The notes: a model not told the origin generated them from the letters alone. A stretch of 64,000 nucleotides of DNA from Arthrobacter jinronghuae (GCF_025244825.1 NZ_CP104263.1:496001-560000), one strand, 5' to 3'. Shown: positions 33,845 through 41,878, counted from the stretch's first letter. Translations and numbers: made by a program.

Positions 33845-34627
33845 TCAGTCGGCGTCGGCGCCGTCCGCAGCCAGCGCGGACAGCCAGCTGAACGTGCCTT
33901 CGGTCATCCAGGCGGGCGTGCCAAGCCCGCGGAGGTAAGCCAGCGAGTCTTCAACCTCGTGGGCGCGCCGCACGGCGTGTGTCTGCGACCCCTGAAGGAG
34001 GCGGGTCACCAGGTCCGGTCCGTCCGGCCCCAACTCCCCGGCGATTTCCGCCAGGAGCCATTCCTCCGCGCCGGCCGCCCTCCCTGCGGCCCGGCACTCC
34101 AGCACCAGACCGGCCAGCCCCTTCATGAAGACGCTGCGCAGCAGTTTGCGGCCTGCCGCGGCCCCGGGGGCGCCGGGGATCGTTTCCACGGGACTGCCGA
34201 AGCCTTCCATCAGGGCGGCAAACCTGTCCGCCGCGGTGCCGCTGACCAGGAGCGGGGTTCGGCTGCCGGCGCGGGGGACCGGTGCCATTACGGCCACGTC
34301 CACCAGATCCACCCCGTGGCCTGCGGCGAGTTCGGCGAGTCCGGCTTTGTCCTCCGGGCCGGCGGTGTTGAAATCCGCGAACACTGCGTTGGCTGGAAGC
34401 AGCGGCAGTGCCTGCTCCGCGACGCTGCGGGCGGCGGCGGCGCCGACCAGGCTGATGACCAGATCGGTTCCGTCAACGGAATCGGCGAGCGAGCCGAACT
34501 GGTGGATGCCGGCGTCCCGTGCGTCGGTGTAGGGGTCGTAGCCGCGTACATCTGCCCCGGCCTCCGCCAGTCCAAGGGCATACAGGCGTCCGGCTTCACC
34601 CAGGCCCAGTACGGTCACCGCAGTCAT
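33845..34627 (-). CDS. NAD(P)-dependent dehydrogenase with DUF1932 C-terminal domain
   Basis: 260 residues from ATG 34627, GAGAGGAC upstream. The Rossmann start is VTVLGLGEAGRLYALGLAEA, followed by DVRGYDPYTDARDAG and VISLVGAAAARSVAEQ, as in 6-phosphogluconate/3-hydroxyisobutyrate dehydrogenases. The second half (from about 175) is the DUF1932 helical domain (LRSVFMKGLAGLVLECRAAG). Likely oxidises or reduces an intermediate of the ring-cleavage pathway; it is not related to LigC (Gfo/Idh/MocA fold). The GntR palindrome lies 41 nt before the start. Confidence 0.85.
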   Translation of the reverse strand: MTAVTVLGLGEAGRLYALGLAEAGADVRGYDPYTDARDAGIHQFGSLADSVDGTDLVISLVGAAAARSVAEQALPLLPANAVFADFNTAGPEDKAGLAELAAGHGVDLVDVAVMAPVPRAGSRTPLLVSGTAADRFAALMEGFGSPVETIPGAPGAAAGRKLLRSVFMKGLAGLVLECRAAGRAAGAEEWLLAEIAGELGPDGPDLVTRLLQGSQTHAVRRAHEVEDSLAYLRGLGTPAWMTEGTFSWLSALAADGADAD

Positions 34628-34667
34628 GGTCGTGTCCTCTCGTAGCTGTCCGCCGATTATTGCCATG

Positions 34668-34679
34668 ATTGTCAACAAT
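34668..34679. promoter_or_regulatory. GntR operator between dehydrogenase and regulator genes
   Basis: ATTGTCAACAAT in the 150-bp divergent region. It contains TTGACA on the minus strand and so probably belongs to the dehydrogenase promoter. The regulator may be autoregulated from it: a TAAAAT (-10-like, 34734-34739) lies about 60 bp away on the plus strand. Confidence 0.75.
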
Positions 34680-34777
34680 TCCAAGCTGCGGCTGCGGAGG
34701 ACCCGTCAATGCAGTGATAACTTTGCGTGATACTAAAATGAGAGCGGGCGGGGTGCCTTTCCGCCGAGGAGTTTCCA

Positions 34778-35443
34778 ATGACAGCAGATGCAGCAGCGAC
34801 CACGAGTAACGCTGCGCAGGTGGCGGACGCAATCCGCACCGCAATTCTTGACGGCGAGCTAGTGCCGTCCCAGCGGCTTGTGGAGGCGGACCTGTGCACG
34901 CAGTTCAAAGCGAGCCGCAGTGCGGTCCGCTCCGCCCTTGCCGAACTCGCCGTCGAAGGCGTGGTGGAGCGGGTGCAGAACCGCGGGGCCCGCGTGCGGT
35001 CGGTGCCCGTGGAAGAGGCCGTGGAGATCATTGAAGTCCGCGGCGTGCTGGAGGCGCTGTGTGCCCGCAAAGCAGCGGAGCGGATTGACGCCGGGCAGGT
35101 CGCCGAACTCCGGCAGATGGCCGACGATATGGCGTCCGCCGTAAAGTCCGGAGAGTTGATGCGCTACTCGGAGATCAACTCCAAGCTCCATCGGCGGATC
35201 GTGGAAATCAGCGGCCAGGGAACCGCCGGGGCCACCATCGAAAGGCTGCGGGCACAGAATGTGCGCCACCAGTTCCGGCTGGCGGTCCAGCCTGGGCGTG
35301 CCAACGTTTCGCTGCCGGAACACGTGGACATCATTGAGGCCATCTGCACCGGGCAGGGCGAGCAGGCCGCCCGGATGATGGAGGCCCACATGGTGAGCAT
35401 TGCCGATGCCATCCGCCGGACAGGCTCTGCATCCGCGCACTAA
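34778..35443 (+). CDS. GntR-family transcriptional regulator, FCD subfamily
   Basis: 221 residues. The winged helix is at about 12-75 (QVADAIRTAILDGELVPSQR, then LVEADLCTQFKASRSAVRSA and VVERVQNRGARVRSV). The FCD effector domain follows from about 82 (EEAVEIIEVRGVLEALCARK, then EINSKLHRRIVEISG and LPEHVDIIEAICTG, AHMVSIA), with the His/Asp metal sites of this subfamily. FCD regulators bind palindromes of the TTGTnnACAA type, exactly what recurs in this region. It probably represses the importer, dioxygenase, dehydrogenase and tautomerase genes until a pathway acid binds. GAGGAG precedes the ATG. Confidence 0.93.
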   Translation: MTADAAATTSNAAQVADAIRTAILDGELVPSQRLVEADLCTQFKASRSAVRSALAELAVEGVVERVQNRGARVRSVPVEEAVEIIEVRGVLEALCARKAAERIDAGQVAELRQMADDMASAVKSGELMRYSEINSKLHRRIVEISGQGTAGATIERLRAQNVRHQFRLAVQPGRANVSLPEHVDIIEAICTGQGEQAARMMEAHMVSIADAIRRTGSASAH

Positions 35444-35818
35444 GCCGAGTTCCCGCCAACCGAGCGCGCGGCGCGGTTAGCGGCTGCGGCAGCACGGATG
35501 AGGACCACCGTCTGGAAGAGAAGGGCCAGAAGGGCAACGCCGTTACCTGTCGGACCGCCGGCCAGCAGCTGCACGGCCAGCGCTGCCGAGAGTCCGAAAC
35601 CAGCAACGGGCCACATTTTCTTCACTACCGGCAGGGCAGCCCTGTGCCCGGCGACCCCAGGCCGCATCGGACATCTTTGTGTATCGGGTGCGGATCCCGA
35701 CGGCACCGTTCGCTCCGATGAGGCCCTCAGCTGCCTGGCGCGTGACTGCAACACAGGCGCCCGGCAGGAGGACGAGGACAAGTAATAAGGGGATCAGGCC
35801 GCCAAGCTCCTCAGCCAC
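35440..35818 (-). pseudogene. SdpI-family membrane protein, frameshifted
   Basis: From GTG 35818 the frame gives VAEELGGLIPLLLVLVLLPG, then NGAVGIRTRYTKMSDAAW, the SdpI signature. It then leaves the family. Removing one G from the GGGG run (35655-35658, written CCCC on the plus strand) restores VAGHRAALPVVKKMWPVAG and two more membrane segments down to the stop at 35440. So a single-base insertion splits the gene. It could be a true pseudogene or a sequencing error in the homopolymer. Its stop overlaps the gntR stop in CTAA. Confidence 0.8.
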
Positions 35819-36010
35819 GGTCTGCGGCTCCTGGGCGAGGCGGGACGCTCCTGTCGGGCGGCGTACTGCTCAAAACGTGCTCAAATGTTCCCGTAGTCAT
35901 GCCATCGAATCTAACGCATAGGTCAGTCCCGCTGCCGGGACCAGGGTGACCTCCAGCGTGGGACCGGGGAGCATGGGGGCTGCCGTTCCCCTATTTGTTT
36001 TGTCACCGTT

Positions 36011-36041
36011 ATTGTCAACAATCTGGTTGACGCGGTACATT
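36011..36041 (+). promoter_or_regulatory. Promoter and GntR operator of the tautomerase operon
   Basis: ATTGTCAACAAT (36011-36022) contains a -35-like TTGTCA (36012-36017). After 18 nt comes TACATT (36036-36041) as -10. Transcription would begin at about 36047-36048, right on the GTG start, so the mRNA should be leaderless. Confidence 0.75.
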
Positions 36042-36047
36042 CTTGTG

Positions 36048-37241
36048 GTGCAGACCACAGAAAAGTCCTCGGTGCCGGGTTCCATCCGCGGCAGTCAGCT
36101 CGGCATCCCCTGCTGGTTCATGCGGGGAGGGACCTCCCGCGGACCGTTCTTCCGCCGCGCCGACCTGCCCGCTGCCCTGCACGGCGAACGCCGGGACGAG
36201 GTGCTGCTTGCCGCCCTCGGATCCCCCCACCCCCTGCAGATTGACGGGCTGGGCGGCGGCAATCCGCTGACCAGCAAGGTGGGGATTGTGGACGTCAGCA
36301 GCCGGGACGGGGTGGACCTGGAATTCCAGTTCGCCCAGCTGCAACCAACTTCCGACACCGTTGATAGCACGGCCAACTGCGGAAACATGCTCGCCGCCGT
36401 CGTTCCGTTCGCCGTGGAGTCCGGCCTCCTTCAGCCCGGCGGGGATACCACCACTGCCCGGGTCCTGACGCTGAACACGGGCATGGTGGCCGAGATCAGC
36501 ATCGCGACGCCGGCAGGGGACCAGGGCCGGTTTGTCGAGTACGGCGGGGATACGCGGATCGACGGCGTTCCCGGCACGGCGGCGGCCGTCACCATCAACT
36601 TCCTGGACACGGCCGGTTCCGTCTGTGCCTCCCTGCTTCCCACCGGCAACGCCAGCGACACGGTGGTTCTCGACGGCGGAGGTCCGGTCCGCGTCACCTG
36701 CATCGACAATGGCCAGCCGCTGGTGATGGTCCGGGCCGCGGATCTGGGCCGCACCGGCTACGAATCCGCCGCCGATTTGAACCGTGACGAAGAGCTGAAG
36801 CAGAGGCTTGAAGCACTGCGGCTCCAGTGCGGGCGTCTGATGGGGCTGGGAGACGTCACCGCCAAGAACTACCCGAAGATGACACTGATAGCCCCGCCGG
36901 CGCACGGCGGCACCATCACCACTCGAAGCTTCATCCCGCATGTCTGCCACGAATCCATTGGCGTGCTGGCCGCCGTCACCGCTGCCACCGCCTGCGTCAT
37001 TGACGGCACCGTGGCACGGGAAGTCAGCACCGTTGCGGATGCCGGTGCCGGAGCGGACCTGACGGTTTCGGTGGAGCATCCTTCCGGTGAATTCACCGTG
37101 GAACTCGGGCTCGACCCGCAGGACCCCCAGCACGTCACCAAATCCGCGCTGCTGCGCACCGCCCGGCTGATCATGGCCGGCGAAGTTTTTGTCCCGCGCC
37201 GTCTCCAGGAGGCGGCAGCAACAGAGGAGAACACCCGATGA
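36048..37241 (+). CDS. galD: 4-oxalomesaconate tautomerase (PrpF/GalD family)
   Basis: 397 residues. PrpF-fold markers are IPCWFMRGGTSRGPFFR, LGGGNPLTSKVGIV, VDSTANCGNMLAAVVPFAVE, the paired half-motif TAKNYPKMTLIAPPA and FIPHVCHESIGVLAAV. GalD-type members convert keto and enol/isomer forms of 4-oxalomesaconate before hydration. I place the start at GTG 36048 (36045 is an alternative) because the longer frame would run through the promoter and operator. Its stop overlaps the next ATG (ATGA), and the following two genes complete the pathway to pyruvate and oxaloacetate. Confidence 0.87.
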   Translation: MQTTEKSSVPGSIRGSQLGIPCWFMRGGTSRGPFFRRADLPAALHGERRDEVLLAALGSPHPLQIDGLGGGNPLTSKVGIVDVSSRDGVDLEFQFAQLQPTSDTVDSTANCGNMLAAVVPFAVESGLLQPGGDTTTARVLTLNTGMVAEISIATPAGDQGRFVEYGGDTRIDGVPGTAAAVTINFLDTAGSVCASLLPTGNASDTVVLDGGGPVRVTCIDNGQPLVMVRAADLGRTGYESAADLNRDEELKQRLEALRLQCGRLMGLGDVTAKNYPKMTLIAPPAHGGTITTRSFIPHVCHESIGVLAAVTAATACVIDGTVAREVSTVADAGAGADLTVSVEHPSGEFTVELGLDPQDPQHVTKSALLRTARLIMAGEVFVPRRLQEAAATEENTR

Positions 37242-38293
37242 TCATCGATTGCCACGGCCACTACACCACCGCACCGCCGGCCCTGGGCCTTTGGCGGGAC
37301 CGGCAGATTGCGGCGCTCGCCGATCCCGGAACGGCTGCTCCGGACCCGGCGGACCTGGTCATCAGCGACGATGAACTGCGCGAAAGCATCTCCGCGAACC
37401 AACTGCGCCTGATGGACGAGCGCGGTATCGACCTGACCGTCTTCTCGCCGCGCGCCTCCTTCATGGCGCACCACGTAGGGGGCTTCGCCACTTCCTCCGC
37501 GTGGGCGGCCATCTGCAACGAGCTGTGCTTCCGGGTCAGCCAACTCTTCCCCGACCGGTTTGCTCCGGCCGCCATGCTGCCGCAGTCACCCGGCGTGGAC
37601 CCGGCGTCCTGCATCCCGGAACTGGAACGCTGCGTCAACGAATACGGTGCCGTGGCGTTGAACCTCAACCCGGACCCCTCCGGCGGCTACTGGACCTCCC
37701 CTCCGCTGACGGACCGCTCCTGGTACCCGATCTACGAAAAGATGGTTGAGTACGGCCTGCCGGCGATGATCCACGTGAGCACCAGCGTGAATCCGGCCTT
37801 CCACACCACGGGCGCCCACTACCTCAACGCGGACACCACGGCGGTAATGCAGCTGATCCAGGGGGACCTGTTTACGGACTTCCCGGAGCTGAAGTTCGTT
37901 ATTCCGCACGGCGGCGGCGCCGCGCCCTACCACTGGGGGCGCTTCCGCGGTCTGGCCATGGCACTGAAGAAGCCGCCGCTGGAGGAACACCTGCTCAACA
38001 ACGTCTTCTTCGACACCTGCGTCTACCACCAGCCCGGCATCGACCTGCTGTTGGAGGTGATGCCCACCCGGAACATCCTCTTCGCCTCCGAGATGATCGG
38101 AGCGGTGCGGGACGTCGATCCAGGCACCGGGTTTAACTTCGATGACACCGGGCGGTATCTGGCTGCGGCGGGCCTGACCGGCGAGGAACTTGCCGATATC
38201 CGTGAGAACAATACCCGTGCCGTCTATCCGCGCCTGGATGCCCTGCTGACGCGGCAGGGCCATGAACCCCAAAGGAGCAGCACCCATGCATGA
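37238..38293 (+). CDS. ligJ: 4-oxalomesaconate hydratase (amidohydrolase fold, LigJ type)
   Basis: 351 residues. The sequence follows Sphingobium LigJ very closely: [13 protein letters not shown] with zinc ligands His6 and His8, then [46 protein letters not shown] with His179, [18 protein letters not shown] and [10 protein letters not shown] with Glu285. It hydrates 4-oxalomesaconate to 4-carboxy-4-hydroxy-2-oxoadipate. GAGGAG lies before the ATG. Middle gene of the tautomerase-hydratase-aldolase operon, overlapping both neighbours. Confidence 0.95.
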   Translation: MIIDCHGHYTTAPPALGLWRDRQIAALADPGTAAPDPADLVISDDELRESISANQLRLMDERGIDLTVFSPRASFMAHHVGGFATSSAWAAICNELCFRVSQLFPDRFAPAAMLPQSPGVDPASCIPELERCVNEYGAVALNLNPDPSGGYWTSPPLTDRSWYPIYEKMVEYGLPAMIHVSTSVNPAFHTTGAHYLNADTTAVMQLIQGDLFTDFPELKFVIPHGGGAAPYHWGRFRGLAMALKKPPLEEHLLNNVFFDTCVYHQPGIDLLLEVMPTRNILFASEMIGAVRDVDPGTGFNFDDTGRYLAAAGLTGEELADIRENNTRAVYPRLDALLTRQGHEPQRSSTHA

Positions 38294-38969
38294 ACTCGGA
38301 GTGGTCCACCGCAGCATCACCCGTGCCCCGCAGTCCGACGTCGAGGCTTTGGCCCCGTACGGCACCAGCACCGTGCACGAGGCCATGGGCCGGCTGGGAC
38401 TGATGCGCCCCTACATGCGCCCCGTCTACCCCGGTGCCAAACTCTGCGGCCCGGCGGTGACCGTGCTGCTGCAGCCAGGGGACAACTGGATGCTGCACGT
38501 GGCCGTTGAACAACTCCAGCCCGGCGACGTGCTGGTGGCCGCCTGCACCACGGAGAGCGAAGACGGCTTCTTCGGCGAGCTGCTGGCCACTTCGGTGCGT
38601 GCCCGCGGCGGTGTTGGTCTGGTGATCGACGGCGGCTGCCGTGATGCCGCGGCTTTGGAAGAGATGGACTTTCCCGTGTTCTCGCGTGCCATCAACTCCA
38701 AGGGAACGGTGAAGGCGACCCTGGGTTCGGTAAACGTTCCGATAGTGTGCGCCAACGCCCTGGTGAACCCCGGCGACGTGGTGGTCGCAGATGTGGACGG
38801 CGTCGTCGTCGTTCCTGCCGGCCGTGCCGCAGAAGTGGCCGAGGCCTCCCGGAAGCGGGAGGACAACGAGGCGGCCAAGCGTGAACGCCTCGCCGCGGGA
38901 GAACTCGGACTGGACATGTACTCGATGCGGGGACCGCTGGAAGCGGCAGGACTGCGCTACATCGATTAG
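38286..38969 (+). CDS. ligK: 4-carboxy-4-hydroxy-2-oxoadipate aldolase (RraA fold, LigK/ProA type)
   Basis: 227 residues from ATG 38286, chosen over 38262 because AAAGGAGCAG lies before it. It has the class II pyruvate-aldolase features of the RraA-like group: [40 protein letters not shown] and [20 protein letters not shown] with the catalytic Arg119-Asp120 pair, plus [16 protein letters not shown]. It splits the substrate to pyruvate and oxaloacetate, the end of the pathway. Overlaps the ligJ end by 8 bp. Confidence 0.94.
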   Translation: MHELGVVHRSITRAPQSDVEALAPYGTSTVHEAMGRLGLMRPYMRPVYPGAKLCGPAVTVLLQPGDNWMLHVAVEQLQPGDVLVAACTTESEDGFFGELLATSVRARGGVGLVIDGGCRDAAALEEMDFPVFSRAINSKGTVKATLGSVNVPIVCANALVNPGDVVVADVDGVVVVPAGRAAEVAEASRKREDNEAAKRERLAAGELGLDMYSMRGPLEAAGLRYID

Positions 38970-38977
38970 CCGATGGA

Positions 38978-39015
38978 GGGTGGTGCGGGTTGGAACTCGG
39001 TCCGCATCACCACCC
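38978..39015. terminator. Candidate hairpin after ligK
   Basis: GGGTGGTG-CGG (38978-38988) can pair with CCG-CATCACCACCC (39002-39015) with a bulge and a 13-nt loop. It lies 8 nt past the ligK stop, before the convergent GNAT gene. No T-tract. Confidence 0.45.
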
Positions 39016-39044
39016 GCCGCGGCGGAGACGGGAATCGACGCAGC

Positions 39045-39551
39045 TTACGGCAGCGGCGGAAGTACTCGCTTGAATCCGATGTGTGAGGCGTCAAAGCCCT
39101 GCCGCTGGTAAAAGCGGTGTGCGGACTCCCGCCGCGCATTGGAGGTGAGCTGGACCAACGTGGCGCCGTTCCGCCGGCCTTCGGCAACCGCCCAGTCCAT
39201 CATGGCCGCACCGAGCCCGTTGGACCGGAGATCGGCCCGCACATGGACGGCTTCAACCTGTAACCGGGTTGCCGCGCCGAGAGCCAGGCAGGGGATCAGG
39301 GTCAACTGCAGTGTCCCCGCAATCTTCCCGGCTGAATCCTCGACCGCGGCCAGGAAGTTGGCCGGATCCGCGGCAATGGCAGCATAAGCGCGCAGATACG
39401 GCGCCAGGGGATTGGCGCCCGGCGTACCGGCAACGGCATCGGAAGCCGGCATGTCGGCCAGCAGCAGTCGAACGATCGGAGCGACGTCGTCGCGCTCTGC
39501 CCTGCGCACCCGGTAGGAGCCGCCGAGCAACGCGGCGGGATGGATTTCCAT
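39045..39551 (-). CDS. GNAT-family N-acetyltransferase
   Basis: 168 residues from ATG 39551. GNAT fold: YRVRRAERDDVAPIVRLLLA at the start, LQVEAVHVRADLRSNGLGAAM with the acetyl-CoA loop (R-S-N-G-L-G-A), then VQLTSNARRESAHRFYQRQG. The acyl acceptor is unknown. The phrase after QL (TSNARR..HRFYQRQGF) is shared with small-molecule GNATs. Convergent with ligK. Confidence 0.88.
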   Translation of the reverse strand: MEIHPAALLGGSYRVRRAERDDVAPIVRLLLADMPASDAVAGTPGANPLAPYLRAYAAIAADPANFLAAVEDSAGKIAGTLQLTLIPCLALGAATRLQVEAVHVRADLRSNGLGAAMMDWAVAEGRRNGATLVQLTSNARRESAHRFYQRQGFDASHIGFKRVLPPLP

Positions 39552-39722
39552 GCCCGCAGTCTTCCACATGCCCGCAAACGGGCTCCATCCATTGACCCGG
39601 CGGGCCGGGCGCGGGCAGGGTTAATGGACCGGATGACCGTTGCCGCCGTCAGGAGCCGTTTCTGCCTCGAATCCGATGCGGCACTCTTTCCCGGTACAGC
39701 GGCAGACTGTAGAGAGGCAGCT

Positions 39723-40307
39723 GTGGGCGAAAACCTCAGGCGGGTCCAAAGGATAGTGCAGGTGCAGTTCGGGGTTCCCGGGCCCCCGGACAGCTACGCC
39801 GAGACCTGCGCGCGGCTCGATGCGGCGATTGCTGCCACCGCGGCACGCCAGGACGTGCTGCGGAACCAGGTCCGCGCGGCATGGGAAGTGACGCGGCACT
39901 ACAGTGCGGTCACGCGGTCCTACGAAACCCGGTTGAAAGCGTTGGAAGCCGTTGTAGCCGAGGAACGGCTGACCGCAGGCCACGCCGTCAGTCTCGCCGC
40001 TACCGCGCGCCGCATGCATGACCTGGCGGTACGCGTTGAAGCCACGGCGCGCCACCATTTTGAGGTTGTCCGTGCGAAGGAATCCCGTGTGGAGGAATTG
40101 ATGCAAAAACTGACAAATTCGAAGTCGCAGCTGAAGCTGGCGCAAACGGCGGAGAACCACCGAAACCGGCTGCGTTCCCTCGAAGCGGCCATCGAGCAGG
40201 ACCCGATGATTTATAACCGAAGCCGCTCCGACCACGAACTCCACGAGGCGGCCAGGCTCGCCCGCGAAGCAGAGGCATTGGCCGGGCTAAAGGGAGGCTG
40301 GTCCTGA
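39723..40307 (+). CDS. Coiled-coil protein of unknown function
   Basis: 194 residues from GTG 39723, chosen for GAGAGGCAG 3-12 nt upstream; an upstream in-frame ATG (39540) would overlap the GNAT gene. After a short start (VGENLRRVQRIVQVQFG) the chain is nearly all heptad-rich helix, Ala/Glu/Arg-rich from about 40 to 185. No family recognised. Its TGA overlaps the ATG of the next membrane protein, so the two are translated together and may form one complex. Confidence 0.65.
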   Translation: MGENLRRVQRIVQVQFGVPGPPDSYAETCARLDAAIAATAARQDVLRNQVRAAWEVTRHYSAVTRSYETRLKALEAVVAEERLTAGHAVSLAATARRMHDLAVRVEATARHHFEVVRAKESRVEELMQKLTNSKSQLKLAQTAENHRNRLRSLEAAIEQDPMIYNRSRSDHELHEAARLAREAEALAGLKGGWS

Positions 40308-40843
40308 TGGCCGCGCAGATCCAACCGATACTGGTCACCATTCCGCTCAGTCCACGGCACCCGCACTCAGTGCGGACCATCGTGGGCCTGAGCGTGGCCG
40401 CCATGCTGTTCCTCGTTATGGGCGGCGGTGACCTGATTGCACTGCTTATCGCGTTCGGCTTCATTGTTCAGCCCGTCCAGGCAGTCACGGACAAACTGAT
40501 CCGGTGGCCGCGGCAGGACCGCGCGGATGCTGAAGCCCTCACCCGAGTGGTCCGGGAGTACTTCTACAACGCGCCGGCGGTGGACGCCAAAGGCGTCCGT
40601 GAACTGGTAGCGAAGCGGCAGTTGCAGGTCAACGACGACGGCGGCGGGCAGCTGCGCCTGGCGCTTACCGGGCGGCGGAAACCTACCGCGGCGGGCAGCA
40701 GGCCCGAGGCCAGGCTGTCCTTCAAATGTGGCGACGTGGGGCTCATGGACTTCGACCGGCTGCTGCAGAACGCGGAAAGCGATCCACCGGTCCGGCGTGC
40801 AACCGACCGGATGCGCCGACCGGACACCGGGGCAGCCGCCTGA
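40307..40843 (+). CDS. Small membrane protein of unknown function
   Basis: 178 residues. A short N-terminus, one or two membrane helices (VRTIVGLSVAAMLFLVMGGG, LIALLIAFGFIVQPVQAV), then a soluble charged domain of 120 residues (REYFYNAPAVDAKGVRELVA, RLALTGRRKPTA, CGDVGLMDFDRLLQ). Not recognised. Coupled to the upstream coiled-coil gene by a one-base stop/start overlap. The stop codon lies in the first unit of a tandem repeat. Confidence 0.65.
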   Translation: MAAQIQPILVTIPLSPRHPHSVRTIVGLSVAAMLFLVMGGGDLIALLIAFGFIVQPVQAVTDKLIRWPRQDRADAEALTRVVREYFYNAPAVDAKGVRELVAKRQLQVNDDGGGQLRLALTGRRKPTAAGSRPEARLSFKCGDVGLMDFDRLLQNAESDPPVRRATDRMRRPDTGAAA

Positions 40844-40912
40844 CACGGCGCCGGGACGGTGTGTCCTGACACGGCGCCGGGACGGTGTGTCCTGACAGGG
40901 CGCCGGGGCGGC
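40841..40912 (+). repeat. 26-bp tandem repeat overlapping a stop codon
   Basis: Two identical 26-bp units (40841-40866, 40867-40892; opening TGACACGGCGCCGGGACGGT) and a third partial, slightly changed copy from 40893. Each unit begins with TGA; the first supplies the stop of the upstream gene. Confidence 0.88.
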
Positions 40913-40949
40913 GGCAAGGTTTGTGCCCTGCGGCTGAGAACATAGAAGT

Positions 40950-41369
40950 ATGCAGACACTCAGCCTCAAGGAAGCCACCGCCCTCGCAGAACAGGCAGCA
41001 GCCGTAGCCGAGGCCCATATTCCCTACGGCTCCGGGCTGGGTGCCCCCGCTTCCTTCACGCTTGCCTGGCTGATGTCCTCCGCCGGGCTGGAGGACGTGC
41101 GGGTGGCCAGCGGAAGCTCCGGCATGGGCGATCACTTCTGGGTGGAGACGGATCAGTGGCGCATCGACCCGACCCTACGCCAGTTCGCCCGGCTGAATGA
41201 CCGTCCCCTGGTGGAACCGGTCAGCGAACCGGGCAACTTTGCCGCTATCAAATACCACGCCGTGCCCGGTTCCCGGCAGGAAGCGGTGCGGGAGGTCTCC
41301 TACGGGTTCCGGAACGCGGCCGAGACCGAGGACTTCGTCAACGAGATGGCTGCCGCTATCCGCCTCTAG
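40950..41369 (+). CDS. Hypothetical protein, transglutaminase-like fragment pattern
   Basis: 139 residues. The middle reads SSGMGDHFWVETDQWRIDPT, which resembles the His-Asp part of transglutaminase/NlpC-like catalytic cores (H-x-W-V-E ... W-x-I-D-P-T). There is no cysteine anywhere in the protein, so a thiol-protease activity is excluded. It may be a non-catalytic relative, or the likeness is coincidental. Upstream region carries the tandem repeat; no clear ribosome-binding site, possibly leaderless. Confidence 0.6.
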   Translation: MQTLSLKEATALAEQAAAVAEAHIPYGSGLGAPASFTLAWLMSSAGLEDVRVASGSSGMGDHFWVETDQWRIDPTLRQFARLNDRPLVEPVSEPGNFAAIKYHAVPGSRQEAVREVSYGFRNAAETEDFVNEMAAAIRL

Positions 41370-41395
41370 CCCGGGACCCCCGTTCCGGCGAGCAG

Positions 41396-41878
41396 TTACT
41401 GCCCGAACTCTTCCCCGGCGAGAGCGATCAGCTCCTCCTCATTGGCCCTCACGTCCACCGGGCGTTTATGCGACAGACACCGGTTGGATGTGTAGAACCA
41501 CAGGGCAATCCGCTCATCCGCCCAGCCGGCCTGGCGGCCCATCCTGACCACGTCCTTGACCGTGGGAAGAACCCGTTCGCTGCCCCAGTCGAACTGGAAA
41601 CCCGGATACAGGAACTGCTCTCCCCGCTTTACAACAAGAATCCTCCCCTTCCCGGTGAGCTGCCGTGCCATCGAATTGGGGCCGCCGCCGAAGCCCAGCT
41701 GCTGGGCTATCTGCGCCACGGTGTACAGGCCGTCCTCACGTTCCATCGCCTGCCACTGCGTCTCCGGTCCTGCCGTATCGGCTGTCCCGGGGCTGCGGGA
41801 AGGACCCGGGGTCGGGGCGGAAGCGGGTGCCTGCCGCGGGGGAATGGAACTGTGTCTCTGGGTTTCGCGATCGCTCAT
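41396..41878 (-). CDS. Hypothetical protein with antitoxin-like C-terminus
   Basis: 160 residues from ATG 41878. The first 50 residues are Pro/Ala/Thr-rich and variable. The rest, YTVAQIAQQLGFGGGPNSMA then GRILVVKRGEQFLYPGFQFD and ERIALWFYTSNRCLSHKRPV with VDVRANEEELIALAGEE, recalls the Xre/MbcA/ParS (DUF2384) antitoxin-domain end. No RES-domain or other toxin gene lies next to it, so I call it a stand-alone DNA-binding-like protein only. Confidence 0.55.
   Translation of the reverse strand: MSDRETQRHSSIPPRQAPASAPTPGPSRSPGTADTAGPETQWQAMEREDGLYTVAQIAQQLGFGGGPNSMARQLTGKGRILVVKRGEQFLYPGFQFDWGSERVLPTVKDVVRMGRQAGWADERIALWFYTSNRCLSHKRPVDVRANEEELIALAGEEFGQ

Noticed and set aside
35897..35990. Minus-strand peptide ending VTLVPAAGLTYALDSMA, recalling the VTLVPTAGLTNIAMA segment of nucleoside hydrolases
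   Set aside because: Only about 15 residues of likeness, no other hydrolase motif nearby, and the region overlaps the tautomerase promoter. Could be a tiny remnant but not supportable.
40841..40912. Possible CRISPR-like array
   Set aside because: Units are directly adjacent with no spacers; it is a plain tandem repeat.
41396..41878. Toxin-antitoxin module
   Set aside because: Antitoxin-like C-terminus only; no RES or other toxin gene is adjacent on either side.
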